NCBI GenBank assembly: GCA_020466095.1
Contig: CM035809.1
Location: forward strand, 8,094,723-8,158,722
Reading direction: 5' to 3'
DNA: 64,000 bases
Source: Chlorops oryzae
Taxonomy: Eukaryota; Arthropoda; Insecta; Diptera; Chloropidae
Shown here: piece after piece, positions 13,219 through 23,970 of the stretch
How the letters are laid out: each line of letters starts with the position of its first letter
How positions within the stretch are numbered: position 1 is the first letter of the stretch
Program-made: the position numbers and the translations under genes
Notes under the pieces: model-generated
Told to the model about the DNA's origin: nothing
Seen by the model: only the letters and a program-made list of their open reading frames with translations
The model's database searches: none

Positions 13219-13424
13219 AAACTTAGCTCTCAAAAGTATGCATATAAATATTTGGAATATTCCGAAAAGAGAGAAAATTTCCCATTTTTGTAGGAATGTC
13301 CTGTTTAACTCATCTTCGGCGAAGCTCTTGAGAATTGTCTTAGCTCCATTTACATTCTTAAAGCCTTAAAATTGTATAAATTGATTTTTAAATACGTAAG
13401 TGCATACCTTAAGGTGTTGAATTT
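13219..13424. mobile_element. ~205-bp MITE, CCTAAAAGTATGC-end group
   Basis: The left end reads CTCTCAAAAGTATGCATATA. The right end on the minus strand reads AACACCTTAAGGTATGCACT, so the AAAGTATGCA core is inverted at both ends. The interior shares a layout with 25998-26209 (AATATTC blocks, GAGAAA, TAGG.ATGTCCT, AAAGCC.TAAAATT), which makes these two copies of one small element. Confidence 0.65.
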
Positions 13425-13963
13425 AAATATTAAAATGCCCATTGTCCTTCCGAAGCATGCTAAAAGATAAGAGGTGACTTCATAAAAGCGGAGAACGGCC
13501 CGTCCTCTTAGGTATATGGTAAAGATTCAAGGAAGAAAGGATAAGTAATTAAAAATTCTTTGCATACTTGACAGTTTTTCGTTCCTTCAGTATTACAAAA
13601 TGAGCTCCGTTTTTTTTTTCCTGTGGCATTTGTATTCAAAACGGAGACGTCATTTTAGAGTTGGTCATTTCTGCCAGTTTTTTAGCGGGATATCCTTTCA
13701 AACAAGGCCAAAAGTCATTAAAATTTAATTTTAAGATATTATAAAAGCAACAACTTGGTCCCATGAAGTCCCTTAAACATCTGACCACTTTTCTGTCCTA
13801 AAACTCCACTAAGGATCATAAATCATAATCATAAATGTCTTTACAATTCCGTGGAGATCCCGCTAAACTGACAAGAGTGCTCCAAATTAATTGTGACCCT
13901 ATCGATATTTAATCTTTGACCAGCCTTTAAGTATGCTAAGCATTTTATTTCTTTCGTAGTTAT
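13425..13963. other. No recognisable gene
   Basis: AT-rich sequence with no paired ends or open frame of note. Confidence 0.4.
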
Positions 13964-14777
13964 ACCCACCCAACATTTGGAAGACTGTTTTATGAGAAGA
14001 TTCATTTACGAGTTTTTTTCGAGCCCCCTTCATGATTAGAAAATGATTGATCACATGCACGATTAAAAGAAGTCTCGAAAACGACTCTTCAATATGTTTC
14101 AAAAGCGAGACGTATTCAAATTACAAAAACAAAATATAGAGCAGTCGCCAATTAATCATGTATGGGATTGATATATGATCATTCAAATTGTTGCTATCCT
14201 ATATTTCACTCAAAATTTGACTCAAAATTGAACTGAATGGAATTCGAATTTAAAGTTATAAACGAAAAATTTCCATGACTTTCGATTTGAAAAGCTTGGT
14301 GTCGACGGGTGAGCATTGGACTAGAAAACGAGAGTTCCCGGGTTCAAGCACCACACAAGGCAAGGAAAGAAAAAACATGATTCAATTTATAATATAATAC
14401 GTATACATACGTAAAAGCCAAAAAGTTTGTATTGATTTATCAGTATTTTTTTTTTTTTTTTTGGAAAGCAATCAATTGTAAATATATCTCGGAAAAGACT
14501 CGAAAACGATATCAAATATGAGTCGTAGAAGACTCGAAAATGATCACAAATATGAGTCAAAAAAGTCTCGATTATGATGACATATATGACTCAAAAACGA
14601 CTCGCAAATTATATCTAATATGACTCCCTAAGAAGAGTCCCGGCTAGGGTTCCAATTTCTCCCGACAAAAGTATCATTTTTGATCAGAAAACGAGCGCAT
14701 ATTTGATCTTTTTAATCAGAAAGGCGACTCGAAAAAGACTCGCTTTTGATCAAAAATGTCAAAAAATGCTAACTGGG
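13964..14777 (+). mobile_element. CCCAGC-family composite repeat, both ends present
   Basis: The left end is CCCACCCAACATTTGGAAGA and the right end is ATGCTAACTGGGA, a degenerate inverse of it. The left arm is about 330 bp. A tRNA-like core lies at 14296-14360. The right arm (14500-14760) is rich in GAGTC and GACTC repeats. This end, core, repeat-arm order matches the copy at 23971-24824. Confidence 0.65.
14296..14360 (+). other. tRNA-like core module (degenerate)
   Basis: A box-A-like GTGTCGACGGGTGAGCA is followed 38 bases later by a box-B-like GGGTTCAAGCACC. The intervening GGACTAGAAAACGAGAG matches the module at 28024-28087. Stems do not pair fully, so it is not a functional tRNA gene. 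It resembles an internal Pol III promoter of tRNA origin inside a repeat. Confidence 0.5.
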
Positions 14778-15018
14778 ATAATATCGCGTCCACTTTTAAG
14801 ACTCTTCATCAAATCCACTTAACGACCTCTCAGCCAAATTGAAAAACATTTCCAGCCTAGCATTAGTTTTTCTTTTAACTTACCTCCTTCACTGCCGCAT
14901 TATTCTCATGCTTTAAAAATATTTTGTTCAAACTTTCGTTTGATTGTACTACATTATCATTGAGGTATAAGTCAATTGCACTTTCAGGTCGAGAAACGAT
15001 TAACTTTTTGTACACGGT

Positions 15019-15110
15019 TTAACCCTTTTACGACCAAACTAACCGCAGATGTATACACGAATCGCAAAACTGTGTTAAAAATCTATTAGCAATGATTGTT
15101 AAGGGGTTAA
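15019..15110. mobile_element. 92-bp TTAA-flanked MITE
   Basis: The segment starts TTAACCCTTTTACG and ends TGTTAAGGGGTTAA; read on the minus strand the right end is TTAACCCCTTAACA. TTAA at both edges and CCC/GGG tips fit the piggyBac-type pattern. Its right TTAA is also the left TTAA of the next element. Confidence 0.5.
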
Positions 15111-15830
15111 GGGGTCTTCTCATTGAAAACCCATTTTTTGGACCCTTTTTAAAAAAATTCTTATTTGAAAACGCAAAGAATAACTGAAAACTTTTTTTAT
15201 TTATTGTATTACAAAAGGTTCAAAGTAAATAAAAAAAGTTTTTTACCTCGATACGTGGGCTGTTCAAAAAGTAATGAGACTTCAAAGTTGGTGGTGAAAA
15301 AAAAGGTGTCGTCACGGCGGCCACGATTCCGGGTCTCCGGAGCGTCCGAAATGGAAAAAAAACGGGGTTATAATCAGTATAGATGTAATTCTCGGGTGAA
15401 CCTCAAGCTTAATTTTGTGATTTTTTTTTACATTCAAAAAAAAATTTCAATTTCGGGCTTTTTTTTTGTAGTTTAGTGTAAAAAAAAATAGTAAAAAATT
15501 TTTTAAAATTATGGTCGAGGTTCACCCGAGAATGGTGACAATTCTGCGTCGATTCCACTTTGTTTCATGAAAATCGGTTCAGTTGAACTGGAGATATCAT
15601 GGCCGCCAGTTCGAAAAACGTGGTTTCGAGATAAACGCGTTTAAAGTTTGAAGCAACGCAAAAATTACTCGTTTTAGCGCAGATCTTGCTCGACAAAGAA
15701 GGCTATATCCTCTAAACTATTTCGAATTTCAAAAAATCCTTTTAGGGGCATATTCACAACTACCCAAGCTATAAATAAGTGCAAAAAAAAAAGTCGAAAA
15801 AAAAGTTGCTCAATGAGAAGACCCCCTTAA
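15107..15830 (+). mobile_element. TTAA-flanked TIR element, copy A
   Basis: The ends are GGGGTCTTCTCATTGA and, inverted, AATGAGAAGACCCC, each bordered by TTAA. An inverse-oriented copy of nearly the same length lies at 56873-57613 and matches over its whole extent by eye, including GTGGGCTGTTCAAAAAGTAA and the GTCACGGCGGCCACGATTCC block. The 103-codon frame at 15165-15476 is inside the element, is not matched by a domain and is broken differently in the other copy, so I call it non-coding. TTAA target duplication suggests the piggyBac superfamily; no transposase is present. Confidence 0.85.
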
Positions 15831-15926
15831 CTTCTTCTTAAGACCCTATTGTTTTGATTTTCTATTCATCAAAATCATTCTATCCATTCAAAATCAATTA
15901 ATTAATATGGCAACAAAAACATAAAA

Positions 15927-16347
15927 TTTTAACGCCTAAAAGTATGCATACAAATAATAAGATTGTGAAATCTGATCATTCATACAGGGGGTTCATATAT
16001 TAAAGTTTCTCATCTTATTTTCAAAAATTTCATTAGACATAATATGTCGTACCAAATTAAAGGAAATCGATTCGGAATTTCGAGTACAATAAAAAAATTG
16101 GGTGTTAATTGGACACTTTTCATACCAAAATGGCTTCGAAAGTAAAAAATTTAAAGTTTTTATTCAGAATTTTTCATTTTGACCGCTTATTTTTCCCTCA
16201 ATGATTCAAATTTTCACCATCAACTTAATTTTGCCTAAAAGCACATACAATTGACTTTCAAACTGCATTTAAGTTTTGTTTTTTACGAAGAAGTTTATTT
16301 TATATTTAAAGCGATTAAATGCATACTTTTAGGTGCTCAATTGAAAT
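15927..16347. mobile_element. ~420-bp MITE, CCTAAAAGTATGC-end group
   Basis: The left end is ACGCCTAAAAGTATGCATAC. The right end on the minus strand is GAGCACCTAAAAGTATGCAT. The interior segment at about 16005-16150 (TCTCATCTTATTTTCAAAAA and ACCAAATTAAAGGAAATCGA) recurs at about 49670-49800, so part of the interior is shared with a second repeat. Confidence 0.7.
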
Positions 16348-17375
16348 ATTTTCTTTTACCCTGTTAATTTAATATCGATAAATTTACTGCCATATGGTTC
16401 GATGTAACATATTTTCGAAAACTTGTTAAGCGATATTTACACTCTCTGACTCTCGGAATTGTTTGATTCTTATTTCCAATGAAAGTTAATCGAATTTTTC
16501 TTCTTCATTGTTACGAAAAACAAAAAATAATTAAATAAAAAAATAAGACCCAAAAATAACCAAAATTATTATGTAATATATTTGAGATTTGTAGTGTGAA
16601 GTTCTTTCAATTGAATTGCCCAACGATAAATGTAACCGAATACAATTTCACAGTCGATTACCCCAGCCATTTGTCAAATGTCCTTTTTTGTGATTTTCTG
16701 CTCGTCGATAACATCTTGTGACTGAAATAACAACAAGTGAAACGTTTGTCCTTGCAAGACAATTACTCGATGCTCATGAAAAGTCTTAATGTCATAACAA
16801 TGGCGACATAAGAAACTTTTAATTGTTGTGACTTGATTCCTTGAAACGTGTCAATGTCACACACACATGAGCGTAGGTGTTCCTTTATGCGTAAATCCTT
16901 AGAAAGTATATTTAAAACAATTGCTAATTGTAATCTCCAAAGTAAGGATCTGTGAATTTCATCTTCTTAGCTCTCACTCTAAATACTCTTAATCTAATTT
17001 TCTTGCTTCATTTTATCGTAAATATATCGTCAAGCAAGCGTCATTTTGTCTGTCCCACGTTTTCGGATTTATTTTTATTAAGGATTGTGAAAAGATTTCT
17101 TTAATTAAAATTGAATAACAACACAAGGGAATAACACTAGTGGAGTGGACTTGTTTTTATATCCTGCTTGGGCAACGTACAATAGGTATTTACTGTTTAT
17201 GTAACAAGAAGAAGAAGAAGAGAAAGACTGATGAATACGGCAGAAAGAAGGATCTAAATATAACCTAAAAGTAGGCAAGGGAATATTTCTAGGTCGAATT
17301 ATAAATATAGGGTTCAAGGCAAGTGCCCTAAAAGCGACAAACCACGGCTTCTCCTATGCATGTAAGCAATGAAAA
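16348..17375. other. No recognisable gene
   Basis: AT-rich sequence. The minus-strand 70-codon frame at 17105-17317 overlaps a short GAAGAAGAAG run and has no domain. Confidence 0.4.
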
Positions 17376-17545
17376 TATCAATTTTATGCCTGGAAGTATG
17401 CAACGTATTTTTTAAATTATGTTTTTGGGAACATAATGGGACACAGCTGTATAACTACAATAGTAAAATGTTACTTTCTAATAAGCAAGTCTCGGATTTT
17501 GTTGCATTTATAAATTTAAAGCATACTTTAGGCATAAAAATTTTG
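17376..17545. mobile_element. ~170-bp MITE, CCTAAAAGTATGC-end group
   Basis: The left end is TTTTATGCCTGGAAGTATGC. The right end on the minus strand is TTTTATGCCTAAAGTATGCT. The paired ends are 120 bp apart. It lies immediately upstream of the LINE insertion site. Confidence 0.55.
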
Positions 17546-17581
17546 TTCAACTCACTTGAAGTTAAGATTCAAATCGATTTT

Positions 17582-17594
17582 TAACTTCAATATG
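17582..17594. repeat. Target-site duplication, left copy, of the I-like LINE
   Basis: TAACTTCAATATG occurs here and again at 19883-19895, directly bordering the truncated LINE. The first three bases of the right copy could equally be the last TAA of the tail, so the unambiguous duplication is AACTTCAATATG or slightly less. Confidence 0.9.
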
Positions 17595-19697
17595 TTGATG
17601 TGGTTCACAAGAAAAAACAAACTAGTCAGTGCCTCTCAAATGGGCTTTAAAAAACATCACGGAACCATAGATGCTCTTCTACTATTAGACAGTCATATAA
17701 CCCACGCGCTAGCCTCAAAAGGCCACGTCACGCTATTAAGTGTTGACTTCACCAAGGCGTTCGATCGCATTGGATCACACTTAGTGCTTCAACAGTTGAT
17801 CGAATGGAACGTAGGCCCCAAAATATTCCATTTTGTAAAGAGCTTTCTCAACAATAGACAATTCAAAGTTAACATCGACAACTCACACTCTGCTATAAAA
17901 CAGCTACAAAACGGAATCCCCCAGGGATCTCCTTTATCGGTTATCCTTTTCAATATCGCTTTTAACAAATTATCGGACATATTAGCCTCTCATAAGAAAA
18001 TCAAACACTGTCTATATGCTGACGACGTGGTTATATTTTGTAAAATTTCTGACCTAAAAGATGTAAACGATACTCTTACCTATGTCCTCCATGATATAAA
18101 CAACTGGTCCAAGGTCTCTGGTGCCATGATCTCTTTTGAAAAAACAAAAACTATTCATTTTTGCCGAAAACATAACTGTCCTAATCTACAAATATCGTTT
18201 GAAAACCACATGATCGAAAACGTCACACAACTCAAAATTCTTGGTATTATCTTCGACTCTAAATATAGGTTCAAACCGCACTGCTTATACATAAGAAGCA
18301 ACTTATTAAAAAAACTCAATATTATTAAAATTCTAGCCTCCAAACACAGTTTAGTACACCCAAATTCTTTGTTATCGATTGTAAGAGCCCTATTAGTAAC
18401 AAAAATAGATTATGGCCTTCCTGTTTACGGGGTGGCTTCACCCAACAGCATTAATCTGATAAGTGCGCCCTACCATAGTGCTGTGCGTAGAAGCCTCAGA
18501 GCATTTCCTACCTCCCCTATTAAAAACATCTTAGCTGAGGCTGGCTTTCTGCCCATCCACCAACGAATAAAACTAACTACTTTACGTCTCATTCCCAAAA
18601 TATACTTCAGTCACAATCCCGAATTATCAGCTGAAATGAAAAAAATAGCAAAGAGAAAACGAGCAACTAGAACGCCGTCCATCATTTCCAGATGCATCTC
18701 TTTCACTAGGCTTCACCTCCCGGACATTAAACCTTTCAAATTCTCTCTATCCTCCATCCCCCCCTGGAAAATAAAAGATTCAACATTTATCTCTACTCTG
18801 ACTAACAGCAACAAAACTACAACATCATCTTGCTCATATCGACAACAGTTTCTTGCTATCAGAAACAGTCCCTCTCTCCAAAATCGACAGTTCTTTTTTA
18901 CGGATGGTTCCAAAAACAAACTATACACATCTTTCGCAGTCGTCAATAACGCAAACGAAATTATCGTAACCGGACTTCTTCCTCCTTACTCATCAATCTT
19001 CACAGCAGAAGCTACCGCAGTAATGGAAGCAATTAAGCATGCAACAAAAATCAAGACTGCCTCGGTGATATGCACAGACAGCAAATCCCTGTTTGACGCA
19101 GTATATAACTGGTACATGACCGACGATCACCTAGTCACCTCAATAAGAGACTTAATATCAACGTACAGCTCAAAAATAAAACTGATGTGGGTACCTAGCC
19201 ACGTAGGCATATCAGGCAACGAAGCAGCCGACCATGCAGCAAAAACAGCAAACACACATCCAACTTACAACTGGCCTAACACCAGCAAAAAAGACAACTT
19301 AAAGTACATCACCAAATTAATCTGGAAAGACCATAGGCTAGCCTGGGAATCCTACAAGCACCACTACAGCGTGATCAATCCAAATATGCTGCCTCAGACT
19401 TATCCATCCTCTACCAGCTTTAACCGTTTGCGTGCGTTCATACGACTTCGTATCGGCCACACCAAATTGACACATAACCATCTTCTCGACAAAAACTCAT
19501 CACCAAACTGTTCTTTTTGCAACATCTCTCCAACCTCAGTCACACACTTATTAAACAGCTGTTCCCACTTTAATACAGCTCGACGGTCCATATTTAACAA
19601 TACACCTCCTACCGATTATCTGAAACAACCTTCTGTCAACAACATCAACATCATCTATAATTTTCTAACTAACTGCAACTTACTTAATTTCATTTAA
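17595..19697 (+). CDS. Partial ORF2 of I-like LINE: reverse transcriptase and RNase H
   Basis: The frame stays open for 700 codons after the insertion point; the first in-frame ATG (17592) is supplied by the target duplication, so this is a fragment and not a natural start. Counting from 17595, the RT domain shows the FTKAFD acidic motif near residue 52, GIPQGSPLS near 106 and YADD at 141-144. The RNase H domain has all four catalytic acidic residues in context: D437 in FTDGSK, E472 in TAEAT, D495 in CTDSKS and D546 after WVPSHVGISGNEA (H at 536). A Cys/His cluster starts with CSFC at 639. The reading frame has no visible damage. The protein would lack endonuclease and the early RT fingers, so it is not expected to support autonomous movement. 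Identity as RT/RNase H is certain; the clade assignment rests on domain content and tail. Confidence 0.93.
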   Translation: MMWFTRKNKLVSASQMGFKKHHGTIDALLLLDSHITHALASKGHVTLLSVDFTKAFDRIGSHLVLQQLIEWNVGPKIFHFVKSFLNNRQFKVNIDNSHSAIKQLQNGIPQGSPLSVILFNIAFNKLSDILASHKKIKHCLYADDVVIFCKISDLKDVNDTLTYVLHDINNWSKVSGAMISFEKTKTIHFCRKHNCPNLQISFENHMIENVTQLKILGIIFDSKYRFKPHCLYIRSNLLKKLNIIKILASKHSLVHPNSLLSIVRALLVTKIDYGLPVYGVASPNSINLISAPYHSAVRRSLRAFPTSPIKNILAEAGFLPIHQRIKLTTLRLIPKIYFSHNPELSAEMKKIAKRKRATRTPSIISRCISFTRLHLPDIKPFKFSLSSIPPWKIKDSTFISTLTNSNKTTTSSCSYRQQFLAIRNSPSLQNRQFFFTDGSKNKLYTSFAVVNNANEIIVTGLLPPYSSIFTAEATAVMEAIKHATKIKTASVICTDSKSLFDAVYNWYMTDDHLVTSIRDLISTYSSKIKLMWVPSHVGISGNEAADHAAKTANTHPTYNWPNTSKKDNLKYITKLIWKDHRLAWESYKHHYSVINPNMLPQTYPSSTSFNRLRAFIRLRIGHTKLTHNHLLDKNSSPNCSFCNISPTSVTHLLNSCSHFNTARRSIFNNTPPTDYLKQPSVNNINIIYNFLTNCNLLNFI

Positions 19698-19882
19698 ATC
19701 AAAAATATTACATTGTAAAAATTTTCACCTCTAATTTGCATTTGTATAAACTCGCATTAATCTAAACCAAATTGTAATATTCAGCAGGCCGATAGCCTCG
19801 GAAGCTAGCGCCTCCTATTTTTAAAGATTGCGTCTTAATTTATTAAGGCGCAATACACAAATAATAATAATAATAATAATAA
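17595..19882 (+). mobile_element. 5'-truncated I-clade non-LTR retrotransposon
   Basis: A 2.29-kb LINE is bounded by a 12-13 bp target-site duplication. It has lost ORF1, the endonuclease and the N-terminal part of the reverse transcriptase, as expected from incomplete target-primed reverse transcription. The retained part has RT, RNase H and a C-terminal zinc-knuckle-like motif, then a 185-bp 3' UTR and a (TAA)n tail at 19860-19882. RNase H plus a TAA-repeat tail is the pattern of the Drosophila I factor and relatives. The ORF is intact and the duplication perfect, so insertion looks recent. Confidence 0.93.
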
Positions 19883-19895
19883 TAACTTCAATATG
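19883..19895. repeat. Target-site duplication, right copy, of the I-like LINE
   Basis: Exact repeat of 17582-17594, adjoining the (TAA)n tail. Confidence 0.9.
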
Positions 19896-19968
19896 AATTT
19901 GTTGAAGGTAGAAAAGCGGTCTGAAGTACAACTTCGCTAAACTTATTCGCAAAATGTTGGCAAGAAAA

Positions 19969-20460
19969 CATTTATGCCCCAAAAAGTATGCTTAAAAAAT
20001 GTAAACGCAACAAAATCCGAGCCCTGCTTATAAGGAATTGCAAAGGATTTCGTTTGTTTTGAAATGGCATCATAACTTTTAACCATTTTGATATAAAATT
20101 TAAAAAATATGAAGCCTCCTTTTTGTGACGCCCATATTTTCCCGAAAAAAATTAAATTAATGAGGCCTATAAAGCTAGTGTACTTTGTAATTTATTTACA
20201 TGAAAACAAAGCTTGGTTACTTTTTCACCCAAAAATGCCAAAAAGTCTTCAAAAACATTGGGTTTGAACCAAGTATCACTAAAAACTCCAAAAAACAAAG
20301 TCTTTTGGGATAATACGACTACTGCAACCTCTAAACCTTTTACAAAAAATCAGAAAAAATTTCCAAAAATTCTTTAGCTCATGAGCTTTTGAAAAAATCG
20401 GATTTAAAGAAATTTTGTTTTTGGGACACTCTAATATTCATACTCTTAGGTGCACAATTT
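19969..20460. mobile_element. ~490-bp MITE-like element, CCTAAAAGTATGC-end group
   Basis: The left end is ATGCCCCAAAAAGTATGCTT. The right end on the minus strand is TGCACCTAAGAGTATGAATA. The termini match the group in core (AAGTATG) and spacing, but are more diverged than in 15927-16347, so the pairing is less certain. Confidence 0.5.
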
Positions 20461-22018
20461 TGTGTTGCTCAACTACTAAATGCAGTCCGTTTCACTGCGC
20501 TCGGTTCCTCATATAAGTTGGAACTTATGTGTGGTCCTTCTCTTTTCAAAGCTCATGGACAATGACGCAAAACAATTCAATATGGCGATATGATTGAGTG
20601 CGGTACAAAAGACTCGAAAGTCGACTTATACCGACTTTAGCTTCCTTTCTTGTTTGTTTTTCCTTTGAATGGAGCGCGTTATTGGACAATGCAGTTGGCA
20701 ACAATTGCTATACATTTTTCGTTTCAATCGATGTTAACCTTTTGTGGTTAATTGTTTAACAAATAAATGCGATAGTCCTTTGAAGGATCCACGCGAACTT
20801 CAAATAAAAATAGCTGAATATCGACATCAGTGACGCAAATACCATATACCTGACGTAAGGTTGGAATATTGTCTCTTTCGAAACAATGGACGTGACAGTT
20901 GACAACAGGTAATGCGATAAAAAGGACTCTTATCTCTGCAGCCAATCAATTTTCATTCTGTTTTTATATTCTTATTGTGACGATATTTGTGGCATTTCGG
21001 ATCGCTGAGTGGGTGTTCCAATTGGTGGCCAAGGCCTAAGTGTAAGTTTATGCTTTATTACACCAAGAATAATGAGCTATTTTTGGAAGGATTGTTTAAC
21101 CATATTTCAGAATTTTTACAGCTCTAATGGGTACTCATTCCTATATCCTATTGTCTCAAAGAGCTGCGGTGTTATTTTCTGGTGGGTCAAATCAGAGATT
21201 TTAAACTCTATTTTGGTTTGCTTAGCTTGTATGGTTAGGATTCATATAAATAGGACCAGTTTCTTGCGTTTCTAAAATGAGTATGCAAGTACTCGATTGT
21301 ATTAATATTTAACAATGTATCTTGCCACGTCGCAACGTGAATTTTGACGCACTGGTGCCTTCGGTGTGCCTAAAGAGTTTTAAAATTGAATAATCTTTAT
21401 ATGCATCCAAATGCCAGTTTTTTTTTAAATTTAAAGAATTTATGCCAAAAACCTCTCAGAATTTTTGGCTCATTCAGAGAACGCTTTCCAAACTTCATCA
21501 AATTCTGACTAAGTCATGATTCCACTTTATTTTATGCCTATAAACTTATATGGTGCTATTCTTTTTTTCCTAGAAATATGCGACGCTGTCATGGCTAGTC
21601 CTCCTCATGTTTCCTCTTTTCTTAGGAACTCGACAAAAAAAAAAAGCTGCAAGGTGTAGGAAATCAAATCTATTTTTCCCTTCATAGCACTGACTAACCA
21701 TTTATGAAGCTCCTAACTCAGTCCCTGATGGCATTTATGGAAGCTTTTCGTTATGAATGGCAACAAGTGTAATGCCGACATAAGCATTCACATCGAAAAA
21801 AAGGAACAATTCGGCAAGGTTTATTTTTTTGCTAAAACACATTTTGAATTTTAAATAAATCCGATATCCTCAGCTCATTGTTAGAAAAATTTGTTTACGA
21901 GCAGCACTTCCTGCATGTGTTCTTTGTAAATATTGCTCGAAGTGTTTTGTGACTATCTTTCGTCTTGTCTACACAATAAAAGCACGCGTTTTATTTTACA
22001 GAATCGAAAACATATTAT
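20461..22018. other. No recognisable gene
   Basis: A short hairpin ATAAGTTGGAACTTAT lies near 20514. The open frame at 21009-21275 and the minus frame at 20748-20945 have no domain. No repeat pair was found. Confidence 0.4.
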
Positions 22019-22245
22019 CCCAGCAAACATTTGGAGTCCTCCTAAAAGAGTCATATTGAGCTCATTGGGAGTCTGAAATTTTTTCTTCGTTGCAATTTTT
22101 GATTTCTCCGAGCGGGATTTGAACTGTCGATCTATAAAGCAAATTAATCATTTAAAGGCGAAAATTTTTTCCTTGTTTCTGAGACTCACATACTCTATTT
22201 TGTTTGGACTGGTTTCGGAATCATAAATCTAAGCCTCACAATCTA

Positions 22246-22377
22246 AGGCCGCAGTTATAGTGGAAGCAAAGCTGAAGCTGAAGCGTAAGCTGTCATGTGT
22301 TTGTTGTATTTTCGCACAACAAATACATGACAGCTAACGCTTCAGCTTCAGCTTTGCTTCCACTATAATTGAGGCCT
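22246..22377. mobile_element. Near-perfect hairpin (foldback) MITE
   Basis: Two arms of about 60 bases are inverted copies: the left arm contains TTATAGTGGAAGCAAAGCTG and CTGTCATGTGTTTGTTGT, and the right arm contains their complements with very few mismatches. The loop is only about 8 bases (ATTTTCGC). Transcription would give a long, almost fully paired RNA hairpin. Confidence 0.92.
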
Positions 22378-23036
22378 AAACGTTTTTTTTTTTTGTGACT
22401 GATTCAATTTGGACTCAATTGAGATTTTTAAATCTCTTTATATAATATGTTGGACTCATTTTGGACTCGATTCGGGCTCATATTTCTGAAACTCACATTC
22501 GCTTTTTCGGACTTATTTCGGACTAATTTTTTTACTTTTAAACCTGATCCCTTTATTCTCTACATATTCCGAAATCATTTCGGACTACTTTGTCTCTTTA
22601 ATTTTCGGACTCGTCTCGGACTCATTTTGGACTCGATTCGGGCTCCTATTTCCAAACCTCAAATTCTCGTTTTCAGACTTATTTCGGGCTCATTATGGAC
22701 CTTAAAACCTGAACCCTTCATTCTCTAGATAATCTGGAATAATTTCGGACTAATTCTGGAAAAATTTCGAAATAATTTCGGACTCAATTTAGACTCAGAT
22801 CTGAGCCTCACGGTGACTTAAATTTTCGGATTCATTTCGAACTAAATTTGTAATAATTTCGGACTCATTTCGGACTTTTAAATCTGAGTCTGATATATCT
22901 TAAATCTTTCGGAGTCATTTCGGAATAATTTTGCATTCATTTCGGCCACATTTCCGAATAATTTCGAACTCATTTTGGACTAATTGCGCACACGTAAATC
23001 TGAACCTGATATTCTCTAAAATTTTCGGACTTATCT

Positions 23037-23088
23037 TATTCTTCTTCTTGCGTTTTCAAGTTTAGTGGCCTACCGCGGGATTCGCATG
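23037..23088 (-). mobile_element. 52-bp 5'-truncated retroposon stub with target duplication
   Basis: The insert is flanked by TTTTCGGACTTATCT at 23022-23036 and 23089-23103. On the minus strand it reads CATGCGAATCCCGCGGTAGG and ends in GAAGAAGAATA, a short A-rich trinucleotide tail. It resembles the stub at 40237-40287 in the GGTA, AACACGC/AAACGC and AGAAGAAG parts. The flanking array contains similar motifs, so the duplication alone is slightly weaker evidence than at 40 kb. Confidence 0.6.
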
Positions 23089-23265
23089 TTTTCGGACTTA
23101 TCTCGGACTAATTTCATACTCAATTCAGAATAATTTCGCAATTATTTCGTACTCATATTGGACTCATTTTGAACTCATTTCGGTCTCATAAATCTGATGT
23201 TCATACTCTCACATCATAAGCAAACATTTTTTTCAACCTCATGAATTCCGAAAATGTTTGCTGGG

Positions 23266-23970
23266 CGAACTCATGCCACATTACAATTTGATTGCGTCTT
23301 CAGAGAACATAATATCATTGAGGCATTCTGCAATTCACGCTTCAGCTGTTGATTGCGTGCCTTCAGCACAAGACGAGTTTCGGAAGACGAAGCTTTCAAG
23401 TTGATTTAAAACAATCAATGTGAAAACTTAAAAAAAAACAAAAGTAAAATAAAAAATGAGACAACGAGAATACAAAACAAAATACAAAAAATAATATAAA
23501 AAAAGGCATTGTCTGAATTCCTTGCTGGCGAATTTTTTGTGAGCACATTTTCGTGTGCGCGACAATTTTCCGTCATTGCCCAAAAAAAAAAAAAACAAAT
23601 GGCTTCTCATACCTTAATCCTTAAGCATTATCCTTGCGTTCATAACATATTTACACATTGTGTAATGTGTGAAAATGCGAAATTTCTCTTCTCAAGAACT
23701 TCGGCTGACATTCATACATAATTGCGCGCGTGTCTGTCTGTTTGTGTGTTGGTTGCGCTTGTCAGCAATTGTTATATCAGAAACATCTACACGACTTTGC
23801 GAACGTAAGACGGACGTAGGACGCAAAATCCTTGTCAGCACCTCACAATTCGAAATGCACATATTTAGCCGTATTGAGGCACTCGCGAACATAACAATGT
23901 TTCTTAGCTTAAATGACGCCATTAAACACATTTTACTCATTTACACTCACACACATATACATATTAATAT
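23266..23970. other. No recognisable gene
   Basis: Overlapping frames on both strands at 23509-24025 have no domain and are not splice-bounded. An A-rich run lies at 23420-23500. Confidence 0.4.

Larger units (their letters stand above)
22019..23265 (+). mobile_element. CCCAGC-family composite repeat with two nested insertions
   Basis: The left end is CCCAGCAAACATTTGGAGTC and the right end is CCGAAAATGTTTGCTGGG, a close inverse. A degenerate antisense box B (GGGATTTGAACTG, about 22114) suggests a tRNA-like core. The body from 22400 to 23200 is a dense array of CGGACTCATTT / CGGACTTATTT motifs. A hairpin MITE (22246-22377) and a 52-bp retroposon stub (23037-23088) sit inside it. The 93-codon frame at 22447-22728 is an artefact of the array. 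Confidence 0.8.

Noticed and set aside
15165..15476. 103-codon frame
   Set aside because: It lies inside a non-autonomous TTAA element and is not kept in the second copy at 56.9 kb.
17556..17591. N-terminal residues of the LINE ORF upstream of 17592
   Set aside because: They are host DNA upstream of the element, partly within the target duplication; the frame is open by chance.
22400..23200. CRISPR-like array, because of regularly recurring CGGACTCATTT motifs
   Set aside because: Spacing is irregular, the repeats are short and imperfect, no cas genes are present and the sequence is from a eukaryote.
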